Positions 9,428-20,017 are shown, counted from the first letter of the stretch. The stretch: DNA of 64,000 nt from an uncultured Candidatus Saccharibacteria bacterium (GCA_947165465.1 CAMVAM010000002.1:1-64000), one strand, 5' to 3'. The notes: a model not told the origin generated them from the letters alone. Numbers and translations: made by a program.

Positions 9428-10838
9428 CCGGAATCAAATATAAGTGAATCACATTTGGAAGCCCTGCAAAAAATAGCAGGGTTATTCCATATCCTATCAG
9501 CACAGTCGAAATCATTTCAAAATGTTTGGATTTCTTTAATGACCTTAAAACCACCACGCCGGTCATAATTAAAATCGCGATTCCAGTGAGACCAGTTTCA
9601 AGTAGTAGGCTCACATATTCATTTTGTACAATTTCCTTCGGCCAATCTGTGTTGCCAGCATCATACATTGCTTGCCCGGCCCCACCAATGCCAACACCAA
9701 ATAGAATCGTACCCGGATCTTTGGCCCAAGTTTTGAGCGCTGCGCCGGTTAACTGCATCCTAATATTAGTCGAATCTTCTACATAACCATCAAACGAAGA
9801 CCTCCTCTTTTCAGCCTCCGCTTCTTCCCTTATCCTTTTTTCTTCGTTCGCCTGCGCATTCTCATCCGGACCCAGTGTCTCTGCCGGATCTCCCTCAGTT
9901 ATCAAATCCCCGGACGTCGCCCCTACATTACTACCATCTTTTGTTCTCACATCAATAATCCCAAGTGATAAATGATTCAAAGCTTTTGCCACACCGGAAA
10001 AATACGTATCATCCGTTGGCGAAACCATGGCAAAAATGCCTTGTAAGTTCAAAGTGAATAAGAACGACAAAACCACCACCGACCAAATGATAAGTGCCTT
10101 GGCTTTTTTCGTCTGCACAATTTTCATGGCAGTAAAGAAAATCAGCGCGACAACAAGCGCATAAATCGCCCCACGTGAAAATGTCAGAAACACTCCGCAA
10201 AGAAACACAAAGAATAATATCATCATCTTCTTCGAGTGCTCTTTAAACATAAAGATACCGGTCATCAGTGTTGGCGCAAGTAAAAGATTCCCCATGAATT
10301 GTGGCTCAATTGCAAATCCATTCGGATGTGGGAAGCCAAACGAAAGCGACGTGCATCCTTCGCACATCAAAGTACATTCTCTCGGCACACCAAACACATC
10401 AAGAATGCATTGAAGCAAACACCACGCCACCATCACAAGCGAAGTACTAATAAAAATCCGCCACAAATTCTTCCAAAACTTTTCGCCTTTCAGCTCTTCC
10501 CGTAATAAATAGAACGACAACGCTGCAAAGAAAATCAACCACAAAACCCCTACCGTAAGTAATCCACGAATTCTATTAGCAGACCAAATCAAACTAAGAA
10601 GCGTTAGAATCGGAAACAAGAAATATTGCCATTTCGAAAACATCTCACTAAGCTTTTTCTGCTTCAAGATCAACACAAAAGAAGTAACGTCAAACACCAC
10701 GAGCCATATGAGTGGCAAAGAAATATCAAAATTCATCGACTCACTTGATCCAAGCGAAATCACCGGATAATACGAAAAATACAGCGCTATCGGCAGTATA
10801 TATAATAATATACAGTAAAAACTATGCTTTCTTCTCAC
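9402..10838 (-). CDS. O-antigen ligase/polymerase-like membrane protein
   Basis: About 478 residues with some ten to twelve membrane segments and a large outside loop (roughly 270-370, acidic, with DENAQANEEKRIREEAEAEKR) before the typical C-terminal region (LFGVGIGGAG...EYVSLLLETGLTGIAIL). This is the Wzy/WaaL (Wzy_C) pattern: polymerisation or transfer of undecaprenyl-linked glycan. It ends a three-gene glycan operon on the minus strand. The start is uncertain: I use GTG at 10838, preceded by GGGGTG; a TTG seven codons upstream is also open. Either start overlaps the previous gene. Confidence 0.75.
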   Translation of the reverse strand: MRRKHSFYCILLYILPIALYFSYYPVISLGSSESMNFDISLPLIWLVVFDVTSFVLILKQKKLSEMFSKWQYFLFPILTLLSLIWSANRIRGLLTVGVLWLIFFAALSFYLLREELKGEKFWKNLWRIFISTSLVMVAWCLLQCILDVFGVPRECTLMCEGCTSLSFGFPHPNGFAIEPQFMGNLLLAPTLMTGIFMFKEHSKKMMILFFVFLCGVFLTFSRGAIYALVVALIFFTAMKIVQTKKAKALIIWSVVVLSFLFTLNLQGIFAMVSPTDDTYFSGVAKALNHLSLGIIDVRTKDGSNVGATSGDLITEGDPAETLGPDENAQANEEKRIREEAEAEKRRSSFDGYVEDSTNIRMQLTGAALKTWAKDPGTILFGVGIGGAGQAMYDAGNTDWPKEIVQNEYVSLLLETGLTGIAILIMTGVVVLRSLKKSKHFEMISTVLIGYGITLLFFAGLPNVIHLYLIPAIMPYGKN

Positions 10839-11931
10839 CTTTTTTACACCCCGCAACAAAATCGGTTAATTCTTTGTCAAATCTTTCACAGCTAAAGCCA
10901 TACGCAGATTCACTCACCTTCTTTCGGTCGAACTTAATCTTCTCAAATTCAAGAATCGCGTCTGCAAGCGACTTAGCCGTCTGTTTCTCGAAAAGTAGTC
11001 CGTTCTTTTTATCAAACACATAGTCCGTCGCGCCACCATCCTTAAATGCAATCACTGGGCATCCCGTTACCAGTGCTTCTACCGGTGCAATTCCAAACGG
11101 TTCCATGCTCGGGAATAAGTATCCTCTCGCATGCGACAAGTATTTCTTCAAATCTTTCTTACCCATGAGCGGCAAGAATTTCACCAGTGGGGAACCGTTC
11201 GCCATTCTCACTAAATTCCTATGCTCAGATCCTTCCCCAATAATCAGTAATTTCCTTTCGGTCTTGAGACACGCTTCCACCGCAAGATCAATTCTCTTCC
11301 AAGTCACCTGTCTTGAAGATACAATATAATAGTCCTCTGCATCATCAAAATTATCAACTTTAAAATCATCAACTTCTACCGGCGGGTGCACCACCACCGC
11401 ATCACGTTTGTAATATTTCTTAATCAAAGCTTTCGCATAATCCGAAATCGTCACAAAATAATCGACATTTTGCGCAGACTTAAAATCTTTTTTACGAAGT
11501 GGCTTCACGAGTAACTTAAGGAAGAACCGAACGAGAGGATTCAAAATCCCAAACCCCGGATTTTTTACATAGTCATCATACATCTGCCAATAATACTGTG
11601 TCGGTACGTGGCAATACGAAACATGAATTCCGTTTGGTACCTTCACAGCTTTTGCTTCAGCACCCGTCACCGAAATCACCAAATCATAGTCTTTGAGGTT
11701 CAAATGCGAAAACCAGCGTTGGCGAAATACGCCGAGAAACCTGCGTAAACCCGTTGGGAAAATCTGAAGCCAGCCTGTTCTAATGTCGGCATCTTTAAAC
11801 CAATCAATTCCCTTTGGGTCATATTTCGATGTATAAATCGGCGCATCCGGATAAAGTTTATGAATAGCAAGTAGTACCTTCTCAGCACCACCTACATTCG
11901 TTAGCCAATCACATACAATCGCTACTTTCAT
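10822..11931 (-). CDS. GT4-family glycosyltransferase
   Basis: 369 residues, GT-B fold. N-terminal domain starts KVAIVCDWLTNVGGAEKVLLAI; C-terminal nucleotide-sugar domain has YYIVSSRQVTWKRIDLAVEAC, LLIIGEGSEHRNL and the EX7E-like motif EPFGIAPVEALVTGCPVIAF. A retaining cytoplasmic glycosyltransferase that extends a lipid-linked glycan. It overlaps the upstream sugar transferase by ATGA and the downstream ligase-like gene, so the three are co-translated. Confidence 0.88.
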   Translation of the reverse strand: MKVAIVCDWLTNVGGAEKVLLAIHKLYPDAPIYTSKYDPKGIDWFKDADIRTGWLQIFPTGLRRFLGVFRQRWFSHLNLKDYDLVISVTGAEAKAVKVPNGIHVSYCHVPTQYYWQMYDDYVKNPGFGILNPLVRFFLKLLVKPLRKKDFKSAQNVDYFVTISDYAKALIKKYYKRDAVVVHPPVEVDDFKVDNFDDAEDYYIVSSRQVTWKRIDLAVEACLKTERKLLIIGEGSEHRNLVRMANGSPLVKFLPLMGKKDLKKYLSHARGYLFPSMEPFGIAPVEALVTGCPVIAFKDGGATDYVFDKKNGLLFEKQTAKSLADAILEFEKIKFDRKKVSESAYGFSCERFDKELTDFVAGCKKGEKKA

Positions 11932-13352
11932 TTTGCACCGTCTCGCTTAATTACTGCCGCAATCGTCTTAAAGAAAATCTGCACATCAAGTAACAGCGAC
12001 CAGTTCATCACATAATAAATATCAAGCGCTCTGCGTTCTTCGAATGAAATGTCCCTTCTACCGGACACCTGTGCAAATCCGGTAAGACCGGATTTCACGG
12101 TAAGAAGAAGCGACCTATCACCATAATCCCGCAGTTCACCCGGAAGAAGAGCTCTTGGCCCAATTAAAGAAATGTCACCCTTCAAAATATTTACGAGCTG
12201 CGGTAATTCATCGAGTGAAGTCTTACGGATGAATTTACCAAACTTCGTAATTCTCGGATCATCTTTTAGATAATCCCCGTCTTTACGGTACTTCTTGATG
12301 AGTTCCGGCTTCCCCATTTTCGTAAAGGCTTCTTCTGCCGTCATGCCACTATATTCCGTTTTCATCGAACGGAATTTATAACATTTAAACTTACGGTTAA
12401 ACTGTGTCAACCTTTCGTCTGCATAAATCGCATTGTGTTTAATATCGGAAAGTTTAATCACGAGATATACAATTAGCATCGGAATTGCCGCAAGGATTAA
12501 TCCAATGAGAGAAAGCAGAATATCGCAAACTCTCTTCACTACGGCCGAACCACCTGTGAGCGGTGTAAGTTTCACTAACACTGCCGGCGTATTACCAACA
12601 AGCTCAAGCTCACCAAAGTGTGACGAGAGTGCCGTCTCGCTTGGCACGAAATAATACAGCATGTGTTGATTAATCGCCTGGCGATAAACATATTCCGTAG
12701 ATTTCTCGTCCGTCTGGAAAATCACATCCGGATGTGCACGGCGAAGTGCGTCTTTTAAAGACGAGAATTGCTTATTTCTTAAATCTTCTGGGATATATTT
12801 CCTAGCCGATACTACACCCACCAACCTATAGCCACTTTCTGGCGACGAAGAAATATAGTTAGCAAGATATTCGGTACTCTTGTTATTTCCGATAATCACC
12901 ACTCGCTTTGTGCCGTAATCCTTCCGATAAATCAGCTTCACGATAGCTCTTACTATCATACGTTCTAAGAATAGGAATAGGAACGAAAGTAAAACAGACA
13001 TGAGTGCCACGATTCTCACCGGGAACAAATTGTTGTCCGTAAAGAAATCATAAACGATAAGCGCCGCAACACTTAAGATTGCCGCGAGTATGAGTCTCCC
13101 AACTTCCGGCATCCTAGACTTACCAAGAAATACAGATTTCTTGTAAAGCCCGAGTGCTGCCAAGATGATAATGAGAAACGGAATCACCCACAAAATTTCT
13201 AGAGTGAATAGCAAAAGTGTCGAGTTAAATTCATACGGCCTCGGATCCACGTGTACACGAATGAAATACGCCATCGCAAAAGATAGCACCAGTGCCACCG
13301 CATCACCTAGGATTAAACAAACTCTCAGGATATAATCAGACTTTTTCCGCAT
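11928..13352 (-). CDS. Polyprenyl-phosphate sugar phosphotransferase (WbaP/WcaJ-like)
   Basis: 474 residues. Four N-terminal membrane segments (about 8-30, 45-70, 80-105, 112-132), a Rossmann-like CoA_binding_3 domain (RVVIIGNNKSTEYLANY), one further membrane segment (about 275-297) and the catalytic bacterial sugar transferase domain (KCYKFRSMKT, TSLDELPQLVNILKGDISLIGPRAL, KSGLTGFAQVSGRRDISFEER). It places the first sugar phosphate on undecaprenyl phosphate and so initiates the glycan finished by the next two genes. TGA-TATAAT lies 6 nt before the ATG (leaderless). Confidence 0.93.
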   Translation of the reverse strand: MRKKSDYILRVCLILGDAVALVLSFAMAYFIRVHVDPRPYEFNSTLLLFTLEILWVIPFLIIILAALGLYKKSVFLGKSRMPEVGRLILAAILSVAALIVYDFFTDNNLFPVRIVALMSVLLSFLFLFLERMIVRAIVKLIYRKDYGTKRVVIIGNNKSTEYLANYISSSPESGYRLVGVVSARKYIPEDLRNKQFSSLKDALRRAHPDVIFQTDEKSTEYVYRQAINQHMLYYFVPSETALSSHFGELELVGNTPAVLVKLTPLTGGSAVVKRVCDILLSLIGLILAAIPMLIVYLVIKLSDIKHNAIYADERLTQFNRKFKCYKFRSMKTEYSGMTAEEAFTKMGKPELIKKYRKDGDYLKDDPRITKFGKFIRKTSLDELPQLVNILKGDISLIGPRALLPGELRDYGDRSLLLTVKSGLTGFAQVSGRRDISFEERRALDIYYVMNWSLLLDVQIFFKTIAAVIKRDGAK

Positions 13353-13358
13353 ATCAAA

Positions 13359-13367
13359 ATTATATCA
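13359..13367 (-). promoter_or_regulatory. Extended -10 promoter, leaderless glycan operon
   Basis: TGA-TATAAT on the minus strand, 6 nt before the ATG at 13352, no Shine-Dalgarno sequence. Confidence 0.65.
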
Positions 13368-13395
13368 TTTACACCTCTCATAATCAAATTCATAA

Positions 13396-16300
13396 CTACT
13401 TCAGGTCTACCACTAGACTGTTAGACAGGTGATACTCTCCACCAGTCGTATATACTACCGGTTCAATCTCGTAATTGCCAGGAGCCGTTACATAAAGTGG
13501 AATCCTAATCACCGTGTTCTTATAGTTCTCCGACAATGACAACTTCACATATTCATTATTGTTGCGAATCAAATACAGCCCTTCTACGCCATCAAAGGTT
13601 GCCGAGAACTTTAGACCAGCCGGCAGAGCCAAGTTGATTTCGCCATTTCTCTTGGTGCCGGTTAATTTCGAAACATCGAGCACCAATGTCGCCGTGGTAT
13701 TTCTATTCAAATTACCCTCCAGCTTCATACCGAGATCAGTAACAACTCCATCTTCAAGTTCAGACAACTTGCCTTGATAGTAATACGTTGTTAATAATTC
13801 ATCCGATGAAGTATTAAAGCTTAGATCCTTAAGCTCATCCATATAGAGTATTCTCTTTTCAACCGTCAGTGGAGTTACCTCAATCTTTTCTTCGCCGGCA
13901 CTCGTCTTAATCACAACTTCGTGTTTCTTATCCAATTCTTCTTCGTTGTAAATGAAATACGAAATAATGGCGAAATCCAAGTAATCTGCTGATGGTTTTG
14001 ATTCAAGCACTAAATTGATTTGGTTCTCTGCATCTTCCTTATCAATCATCGTTTTTAGAACTGCCACTAAATCAGCTTGTTCGTTATCATATACATACTT
14101 CGAGTAGCAATCTTTCGCGCCATCATAATCGCCAAGCATTGCAAATGCCAACGCCAGGTTCAAATAGTCTTCGTTTTTTTGATGGACCTTAGCTGCGGCT
14201 TTCAAATCAAGTAGTACCGGTTCCTTAAAGCTCGCCAGAAGCATCAGCTTCTTAATCGCAACTGAAGAATCGTCATCAATCTCCAAACTATAATTCGATG
14301 CTTTAAGGTCAAAGTAGCTCGGCGCATAGAAGTTAGAAAGCGCCGTCAGCACCAAGTCACCTTGCGCATTCTCAAGCGGCTTCAACACTTTATCCGGCAT
14401 TAAATAGCCACTAAAGTCTGGTTTAACTAATGATGAATTTTCTTTATAGTACTTATCACTAAATTCAAGTGACTTGTAATAAGCAATCTGCGTATCCAGA
14501 CGAACCGTGAGGTTATTTCTCAAATGATCAAGGTAATTCAAATACTGCTTCGTATTCTTATCGTAAATCTCAACTATAATCGGGTTCTTGACCGGAGTGA
14601 TTGTCGTATCGCTATTTATCTCCATAGTCTTTTTAATTGCGACTTCCTGCGCCGTCTCAACCACAGTCAACTCTTGCACCATATGGTCTTCATTACCGTC
14701 AGAATCATGACCTTTGATGTGCACTGTGTATTTGCCGACTTCTAGCTTACCGAAATTCACATAAACGCTTCGCCCAACCTCAGCTTTAGCATTCACCGTC
14801 TTATCGATTTCATCGATATAGAATTCGTATTCAACTTCTTTACCACCAGCAACGATTGAAGTTGCATTTAATACGACATCATCTGTATTTTTTACTTTCT
14901 TCGGCATGACAGTCGAAATCGATAGCGGCAAATATGATGCAATCGTGTGCGTACCGGCACCGGCATTAATCACATCGCCATTTTCAACCGCAATAGCCGT
15001 CAGGCGGAATGAAGTAATCGAATCATTGAGCTTAAAATCAAACTCCACTTCACCATTAGCCATGTTCTTTGAGTCAAAGTAAAGTGTATCGCCAAAATCG
15101 GCACGTCCACCGAAGGCCGATCCGAGCCCACCATCTTCGGTATATAGAGCATAGTCATAATAGGTAGACATCGAATAAACCATATAACTCTTGTTGGCAT
15201 ATACCTTGCTGAGAATCGACGTGTCGTCATCCATCGCATTGAAGATTGCTTCATTTACGACAGACATATTGACTCTTGCATTATCAACGCGTGTTCCATC
15301 TGCACGCTCGATAGTAACCTTCGCCTTTACGGTATTGCCAGGTTCGTATGATTCTTTATCGGTTGTAATCTTAATCTTCAGTTCAGAATCAGCTTCATTA
15401 TAGTCATGATAGTATGGCGCAATACGATAGAATCTTCCATCTACGAAATATGCCCCTACGACCGCCACACCAGGATAATGGTTAATATCAAACTTCAAAT
15501 CAAATGTATTTTCACTAAACACGTTCGTACTTACGATGTTTTCTTTGAGTGCAACGGCTAGTACTTTACCTTTATTCTCGATATTCGTTCCATTTACATC
15601 ATGAAGCCCAAATCTAATAGAATCATCAACCGAATACTTATTAGTAGAACCCATGCCATACTTCCAGTTTGTATTGGTCGTGCTCGTAACATCCTTTAGG
15701 CCAAAACGATAGTAATAGTATTGCGCACCAAGACGTGGACTGCTCACAGAATAAGAACCGAGAATTGCATTGTAATCAGAAGGCGAACTATTGCCTAGAT
15801 AGTTCCCTTGATGATAGATTACTCTACTTGAAGCGGCCGGACGTCCAGTTGTATCCGTAGTTACAAGAATTGCATAGTAGTTATAATAAACATTCTCTTC
15901 TGATTCTTTAAAATCAGTGCTATATGTATATTTGGCTACACCATCTTCAAATGTAACCGGCACAGTTCCGAGCAATGTTTCCATATAATCGGTCTTATAG
16001 ATTGGAACTTGTTCCTTTGTATAATTATTGTAGCTATAAGACGTAATACGGCGACTAACTTTTTGCTCATATAGCTTCAAAGTAGCATTCCCAGAATAAT
16101 TCGATTGTTCCAGATTCTTATAGCTGAAATCAGTCTTTACTTTTTTACTTAAATCAAGCGACTTTGCATTAAAGACAATTTCATTACTACCGGCATTCGG
16201 CGCACCACTTATTATCAAGTTGTTTTTAAAAATGTAAAACCTAGCATAATTAGTATATTTGCCATATTCAGCACCACCGGATTTTACTTCAACATCCTCA

Positions 16301-18123
16301 TAATCAAGATTACTGGTTGATTGCTCCGTTACCATCACTTTGTCAGTTGGGAATGTAAAGCTAGCCTCTCCAGCACCATTAGTAGTAGCATAATAGTCAT
16401 GCTTCTTATATGTTACTACTAAGTCTTTATTCACAGCCGGGAAGCCGGTGACATGCTCAACTTTAATCTTTACATTGATGTTTTCGCCAGCATTTACATA
16501 GTTCTTATCAGCGATAAAAGTATAATTATAATTCTCAAGCGTGTAATCCTCAACCTCAACATTTTTATAAGCTAAAGTCTTATCGTTATAGCCAAGCGAT
16601 AATCCGCCCTTCGTATCTTTGTAATTATCAAGTACGATTTCCGTTGAGAAAAAACCATCTTCATCAACCGAAACGGTCTTTTTGATGGTACCGAATGTCA
16701 CACTAAAATTATTTCGATTCGGAGCATCACGGAAAAACTTTAGTGGCACAAAGCCCCAAACTTTAATTGTGTCAGTCGGTTTATAAAGTGGCTTATCAGA
16801 ATAAATGAAGCCATTTGGATAAAGACCATTCTCAAAGTTTTCTATCGCGATAGTCAACGGCTGATCAAAGTCGCCAACCTTGACATAGTCAATCTTCTTT
16901 GAAAAATCGGAAACATCTTTAATTGTAAGCAGCCCACTATTATCGGTTCGATAATCTTTACCCTTAAAATTCACCTTCACGTCCGATGCCAGCTCGCCAT
17001 CCTTAGCAACCCATACCAAAACATCGCGTTCTGACTCCATTGCATATGCAACCATATTATTAATCTGAACGTTTGCTTTATATGCCAACTGGCCGGCATT
17101 GTCTTTAAATTTAAAGACATAATAACCAGTCGAAAAATTGTTATCCGCTGTTATCATCGTAGTTGCAATATAAGAATTTCTCGTTTGCGATGTCTTTTTA
17201 AAAGCAAAGTCACCAATTTCTTCACCAGTAATACCGGTATCACCATTTAGGTATTTAATATAGTCATCGACACTATTAATCTTTTCAACAGTTAGTTTCG
17301 TTATGCTATCAAATGCTTTTTGATTATCTACATAGATTATCGGGTTTTCTTTTTCAGTAAATGTTACAACATTGTCGAGTGTTAACCCATAATTGTAACT
17401 TTGTTGATATGACACAGATGAAGAAGTCATCGTCGAAAAAGTCGAATGAAAATCATTTTTCATAACTTCTTCGCCGTATTTTAATCCTGCAGTAATAGTA
17501 ATCTGATACGAAGCATCCTTGCTAAGTGGCGTACTTGGTTTAAAACGCCAAATCCTACCATCTTTTGTTAACTGGCCCTCTACCTTTGGACTAATCGAAA
17601 AATGTGACTCAACACCCTCTACATCAGGATAGGAGAAAGAAAACTCAATTACGGAATTCTCCGATACATAGCTTGCGCCATCCCTCGGATAAATCTTCGA
17701 CACCGATAGATCCTTCTTGGTCTGGAAGGCCCACTTGTAATCAATCACTTCATTGCTAACAGAATCAATGTTTAGAAGCAGATTATCAGAAAGGCTAGAA
17801 GTCGGGATGATTTCATATAACGATCCGGCAACTTTTTCTTCAATCTCATAATCGATAGCCGGCTCTAGATACACGGCTTTTCTTACAGCATCAACTGAAC
17901 CATTTTCAGCTTTCACCAAAAAATGCGAATCGGATTTTACCACCCCGTCAATCAAGTCTGTTGCTTCGACACTTAAAATTTTAGTTTTTCCATATGCCCA
18001 TGGAGCATGACCAGAAATAACTAAAACCAATAAAATAGCAATTACCGCTATCGCCATTAGTTCAAAAACGAACAAAAACTTAAAGCGGCGCAAATCGCCT
18101 TTTTCTTCTTTTACTTCTTCCAT
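13396..18123 (-). CDS. Large membrane-anchored alpha-2-macroglobulin-like surface protein
   Basis: About 1575 residues. A charged cytoplasmic start, one membrane segment (about 20-40, FLFVFELMAIAVIAILLVLVISG), an Ig-like block (SKIYPRDGASYVSENSVIEFSF...), then MG-type domains including IYSDKPLYKPTDTIKVWGFVP (MG2) and a second YEPGNTVKAKVTIERADG block, followed by LNDSITSFRLTAIAVENG typical of the alpha-2-macroglobulin region before the thioester domain. No CGEQ thioester motif is present; a helical region (ALAFAMLGDYDGAKDCYSKY) is retained. Family members trap proteases or help adhesion; here covalent trapping is unlikely. Start chosen at the ATG after AAAGGAAAAAGGG. Confidence 0.8.
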   Translation of the reverse strand: MEEVKEEKGDLRRFKFLFVFELMAIAVIAILLVLVISGHAPWAYGKTKILSVEATDLIDGVVKSDSHFLVKAENGSVDAVRKAVYLEPAIDYEIEEKVAGSLYEIIPTSSLSDNLLLNIDSVSNEVIDYKWAFQTKKDLSVSKIYPRDGASYVSENSVIEFSFSYPDVEGVESHFSISPKVEGQLTKDGRIWRFKPSTPLSKDASYQITITAGLKYGEEVMKNDFHSTFSTMTSSSVSYQQSYNYGLTLDNVVTFTEKENPIIYVDNQKAFDSITKLTVEKINSVDDYIKYLNGDTGITGEEIGDFAFKKTSQTRNSYIATTMITADNNFSTGYYVFKFKDNAGQLAYKANVQINNMVAYAMESERDVLVWVAKDGELASDVKVNFKGKDYRTDNSGLLTIKDVSDFSKKIDYVKVGDFDQPLTIAIENFENGLYPNGFIYSDKPLYKPTDTIKVWGFVPLKFFRDAPNRNNFSVTFGTIKKTVSVDEDGFFSTEIVLDNYKDTKGGLSLGYNDKTLAYKNVEVEDYTLENYNYTFIADKNYVNAGENINVKIKVEHVTGFPAVNKDLVVTYKKHDYYATTNGAGEASFTFPTDKVMVTEQSTSNLDYEDVEVKSGGAEYGKYTNYARFYIFKNNLIISGAPNAGSNEIVFNAKSLDLSKKVKTDFSYKNLEQSNYSGNATLKLYEQKVSRRITSYSYNNYTKEQVPIYKTDYMETLLGTVPVTFEDGVAKYTYSTDFKESEENVYYNYYAILVTTDTTGRPAASSRVIYHQGNYLGNSSPSDYNAILGSYSVSSPRLGAQYYYYRFGLKDVTSTTNTNWKYGMGSTNKYSVDDSIRFGLHDVNGTNIENKGKVLAVALKENIVSTNVFSENTFDLKFDINHYPGVAVVGAYFVDGRFYRIAPYYHDYNEADSELKIKITTDKESYEPGNTVKAKVTIERADGTRVDNARVNMSVVNEAIFNAMDDDTSILSKVYANKSYMVYSMSTYYDYALYTEDGGLGSAFGGRADFGDTLYFDSKNMANGEVEFDFKLNDSITSFRLTAIAVENGDVINAGAGTHTIASYLPLSISTVMPKKVKNTDDVVLNATSIVAGGKEVEYEFYIDEIDKTVNAKAEVGRSVYVNFGKLEVGKYTVHIKGHDSDGNEDHMVQELTVVETAQEVAIKKTMEINSDTTITPVKNPIIVEIYDKNTKQYLNYLDHLRNNLTVRLDTQIAYYKSLEFSDKYYKENSSLVKPDFSGYLMPDKVLKPLENAQGDLVLTALSNFYAPSYFDLKASNYSLEIDDDSSVAIKKLMLLASFKEPVLLDLKAAAKVHQKNEDYLNLALAFAMLGDYDGAKDCYSKYVYDNEQADLVAVLKTMIDKEDAENQINLVLESKPSADYLDFAIISYFIYNEEELDKKHEVVIKTSAGEEKIEVTPLTVEKRILYMDELKDLSFNTSSDELLTTYYYQGKLSELEDGVVTDLGMKLEGNLNRNTTATLVLDVSKLTGTKRNGEINLALPAGLKFSATFDGVEGLYLIRNNNEYVKLSLSENYKNTVIRIPLYVTAPGNYEIEPVVYTTGGEYHLSNSLVVDLK

Positions 18124-18146
18124 CCCTTTTTCCTTTTGTATGACCA

Positions 18147-18177
18147 TTACATTAAAAATAAAATGTATTTAATGTAA
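18147..18177 (-). promoter_or_regulatory. Inverted repeat next to a -10 box before the macroglobulin-like gene
   Basis: Perfect 10-bp arms TTACATTAAA and TTTAATGTAA separated by 11 nt, immediately downstream of TGC-TATAAT on the minus strand. It covers the expected transcription start and ends just before the chosen start codon. It could be an operator or a leader hairpin. Confidence 0.6.
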
Positions 18178-18193
18178 TTATAGCACAAGCTTT

Positions 18194-20017
18194 TTATTCT
18201 ACCGTCACTGATTTTGCCAGATTACGTGGCTGATCTACGTTGTAGCCCTTCGCCACCGTCATGTAATAAGCAAATAATTGTGAAACGAGATTCATCAGCA
18301 TCGGCGCAAAGAGTTCGATCTCGCCAGGAATCTTAATCACGTCTTCTACCGGCAAATCGAAATCGGTGTTCGTGACCACAATCACATGACCACCACGGGC
18401 TAACACTTCCTGCACGTTCGAAATTGCTTTGTCATAAAGTGGACCCTTTGGTACGAGTGCAAATTCAAGGAACCTGTCATCAATTAATGCAAGTGGGCCA
18501 TGCTTCAATTCACCAAATGCATAAGCATTCGCATCCACATATGAAATCTCTTTGAGCTTCAGTGCCCCTTCCATTGCGGCCGGATAAGCCGTATCGCGAC
18601 CAAGATAAATCGCATGCTCATAAGACTTGTGTGCTTCCGCCACACGCTTCACATCTTCGTGTACAGTATCAAGAGTCTTTCTAATCATTTCCGGAAGTGA
18701 TGCAATCTCCTTAATGTATGGATAAAGCATACCTGGTTTCACGCCCTTAGCCTGTGCAATCGTAAGACCAAACATCACCATCGCAATCATTTGCGAAGTA
18801 AAGGCTTTGGTTGAAGCCACGGAAATTTCCGGGCCGACGTGTACATAAGTACCGCCATCCACTTCGCGTGCAATCGTTGAGCCAATCGCATTCACGATGC
18901 CAATCGTTGGGATGCCCTGCTTCTTGATTTCACGAAGGCAAGCGAGTGTATCTGCCGTCTCGCCGGATTGCGACACGATGAGTGCCACTGAATCCTTTGG
19001 AATGTAAGCCGAACGATAACGATATTCGGATGCAATCACCGTTTCAATCGTAATCTCCGGCGTGAATTGCTCAATGTAATAACCGGCAAGAAGCCCAGCA
19101 TGATAAGCCGTACCACAGCCTACAATCACAAGATGTTTAATCTTCCTAAGTTTTTCTTCTGACAGTCCTGGACCACCTAAATGTACAGTTCCCGTTTCGA
19201 GATTCACACGACCGCGAAGCGTCTCCGTGAGAGATTCCGGCTGTTCCATGATTTCCTTAAGTAGGAAATGTTCGTAGCCACCCTTCTGAATTGCCGCGAG
19301 ATTAGTTTCAATCATCTCCACTTTTGCCGATACCGGCTCAGCATTGAGCGTCTTAATCTCGATGCTATCTTTGTGAATCAAAGCTACTTCACCGTCATTC
19401 AAATAAATCGCCTGCTTGGTGTGACCAACTAGCGCTGAAGCATCAGAAGCAATCAAAGTTTCATCATGCCCCACGCCAATCACGAGTGGAGAACCGGCCC
19501 TTGCTACGACAATCTCATCCGGCGCCTTAGTCGAAACGACCGCGATACCATAGGTACCTTTCACGAGTTTTAGTGCCTGCACTACTGCATTTACTAGTGG
19601 ATGTGCACCACCTTGGTAGAATGATTCCACGAGTGCGGCGAGAACTTCAGTATCAGTCTCGGACTTAAACTCATGTTCAGTTAAAGTTGCCTTTAGCTCC
19701 TTGTAGTTCTCGATAATCCCGTTATGCACTAAATAAATATCGCCGGCTTGGTGCGGATGCGCATTCGTCTCGCTCGGCTCACCATGTGTAGCCCAACGTG
19801 TATGCCCAATTCCAATCGTGTCCTCGCGTTTGTTCTTCGCGAGTTTCTCCTCGAGGTTAATGATCTTACCCTTCGCACGGAGCAAAGTCGCTTTACCATC
19901 TTTATCTAATGTAACGATACCGGCCGAATCATATCCTCTATATTCAAGTCGTTTTAAACCGCTAATCAAAAAGTCCTGTGCATTCTTGTTCCCTACATAG
20001 CCAACAATTCCACACAT
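18194..20017 (-). CDS. glmS: Glutamine-fructose-6-phosphate aminotransferase (isomerizing)
   Basis: 607 residues, full length. N-terminal glutaminase domain starts MCGIVGYVG with catalytic Cys2 and has GIGHTRWATHGEP; two SIS isomerase domains follow (HLVIVGCGTAYHAGL, SQSGETADTLACLREIKK, ASTKAFTSQ) and the conserved C-terminus ends AKSVTVE. It makes glucosamine-6-phosphate for GlmM. Ribosome-binding site AAGGAG. No glmS ribozyme-like leader: the start lies only some 30 nt below TGA-TATAAT. Confidence 0.97.
   Translation of the reverse strand: MCGIVGYVGNKNAQDFLISGLKRLEYRGYDSAGIVTLDKDGKATLLRAKGKIINLEEKLAKNKREDTIGIGHTRWATHGEPSETNAHPHQAGDIYLVHNGIIENYKELKATLTEHEFKSETDTEVLAALVESFYQGGAHPLVNAVVQALKLVKGTYGIAVVSTKAPDEIVVARAGSPLVIGVGHDETLIASDASALVGHTKQAIYLNDGEVALIHKDSIEIKTLNAEPVSAKVEMIETNLAAIQKGGYEHFLLKEIMEQPESLTETLRGRVNLETGTVHLGGPGLSEEKLRKIKHLVIVGCGTAYHAGLLAGYYIEQFTPEITIETVIASEYRYRSAYIPKDSVALIVSQSGETADTLACLREIKKQGIPTIGIVNAIGSTIAREVDGGTYVHVGPEISVASTKAFTSQMIAMVMFGLTIAQAKGVKPGMLYPYIKEIASLPEMIRKTLDTVHEDVKRVAEAHKSYEHAIYLGRDTAYPAAMEGALKLKEISYVDANAYAFGELKHGPLALIDDRFLEFALVPKGPLYDKAISNVQEVLARGGHVIVVTNTDFDLPVEDVIKIPGEIELFAPMLMNLVSQLFAYYMTVAKGYNVDQPRNLAKSVTVE

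Noticed and set aside
18178-18193. glmS 3' region or leader ribozyme
   Set aside because: The interval before the macroglobulin-like gene is too short and the glmS leader is only about 30 nt, far too short for a glmS ribozyme.
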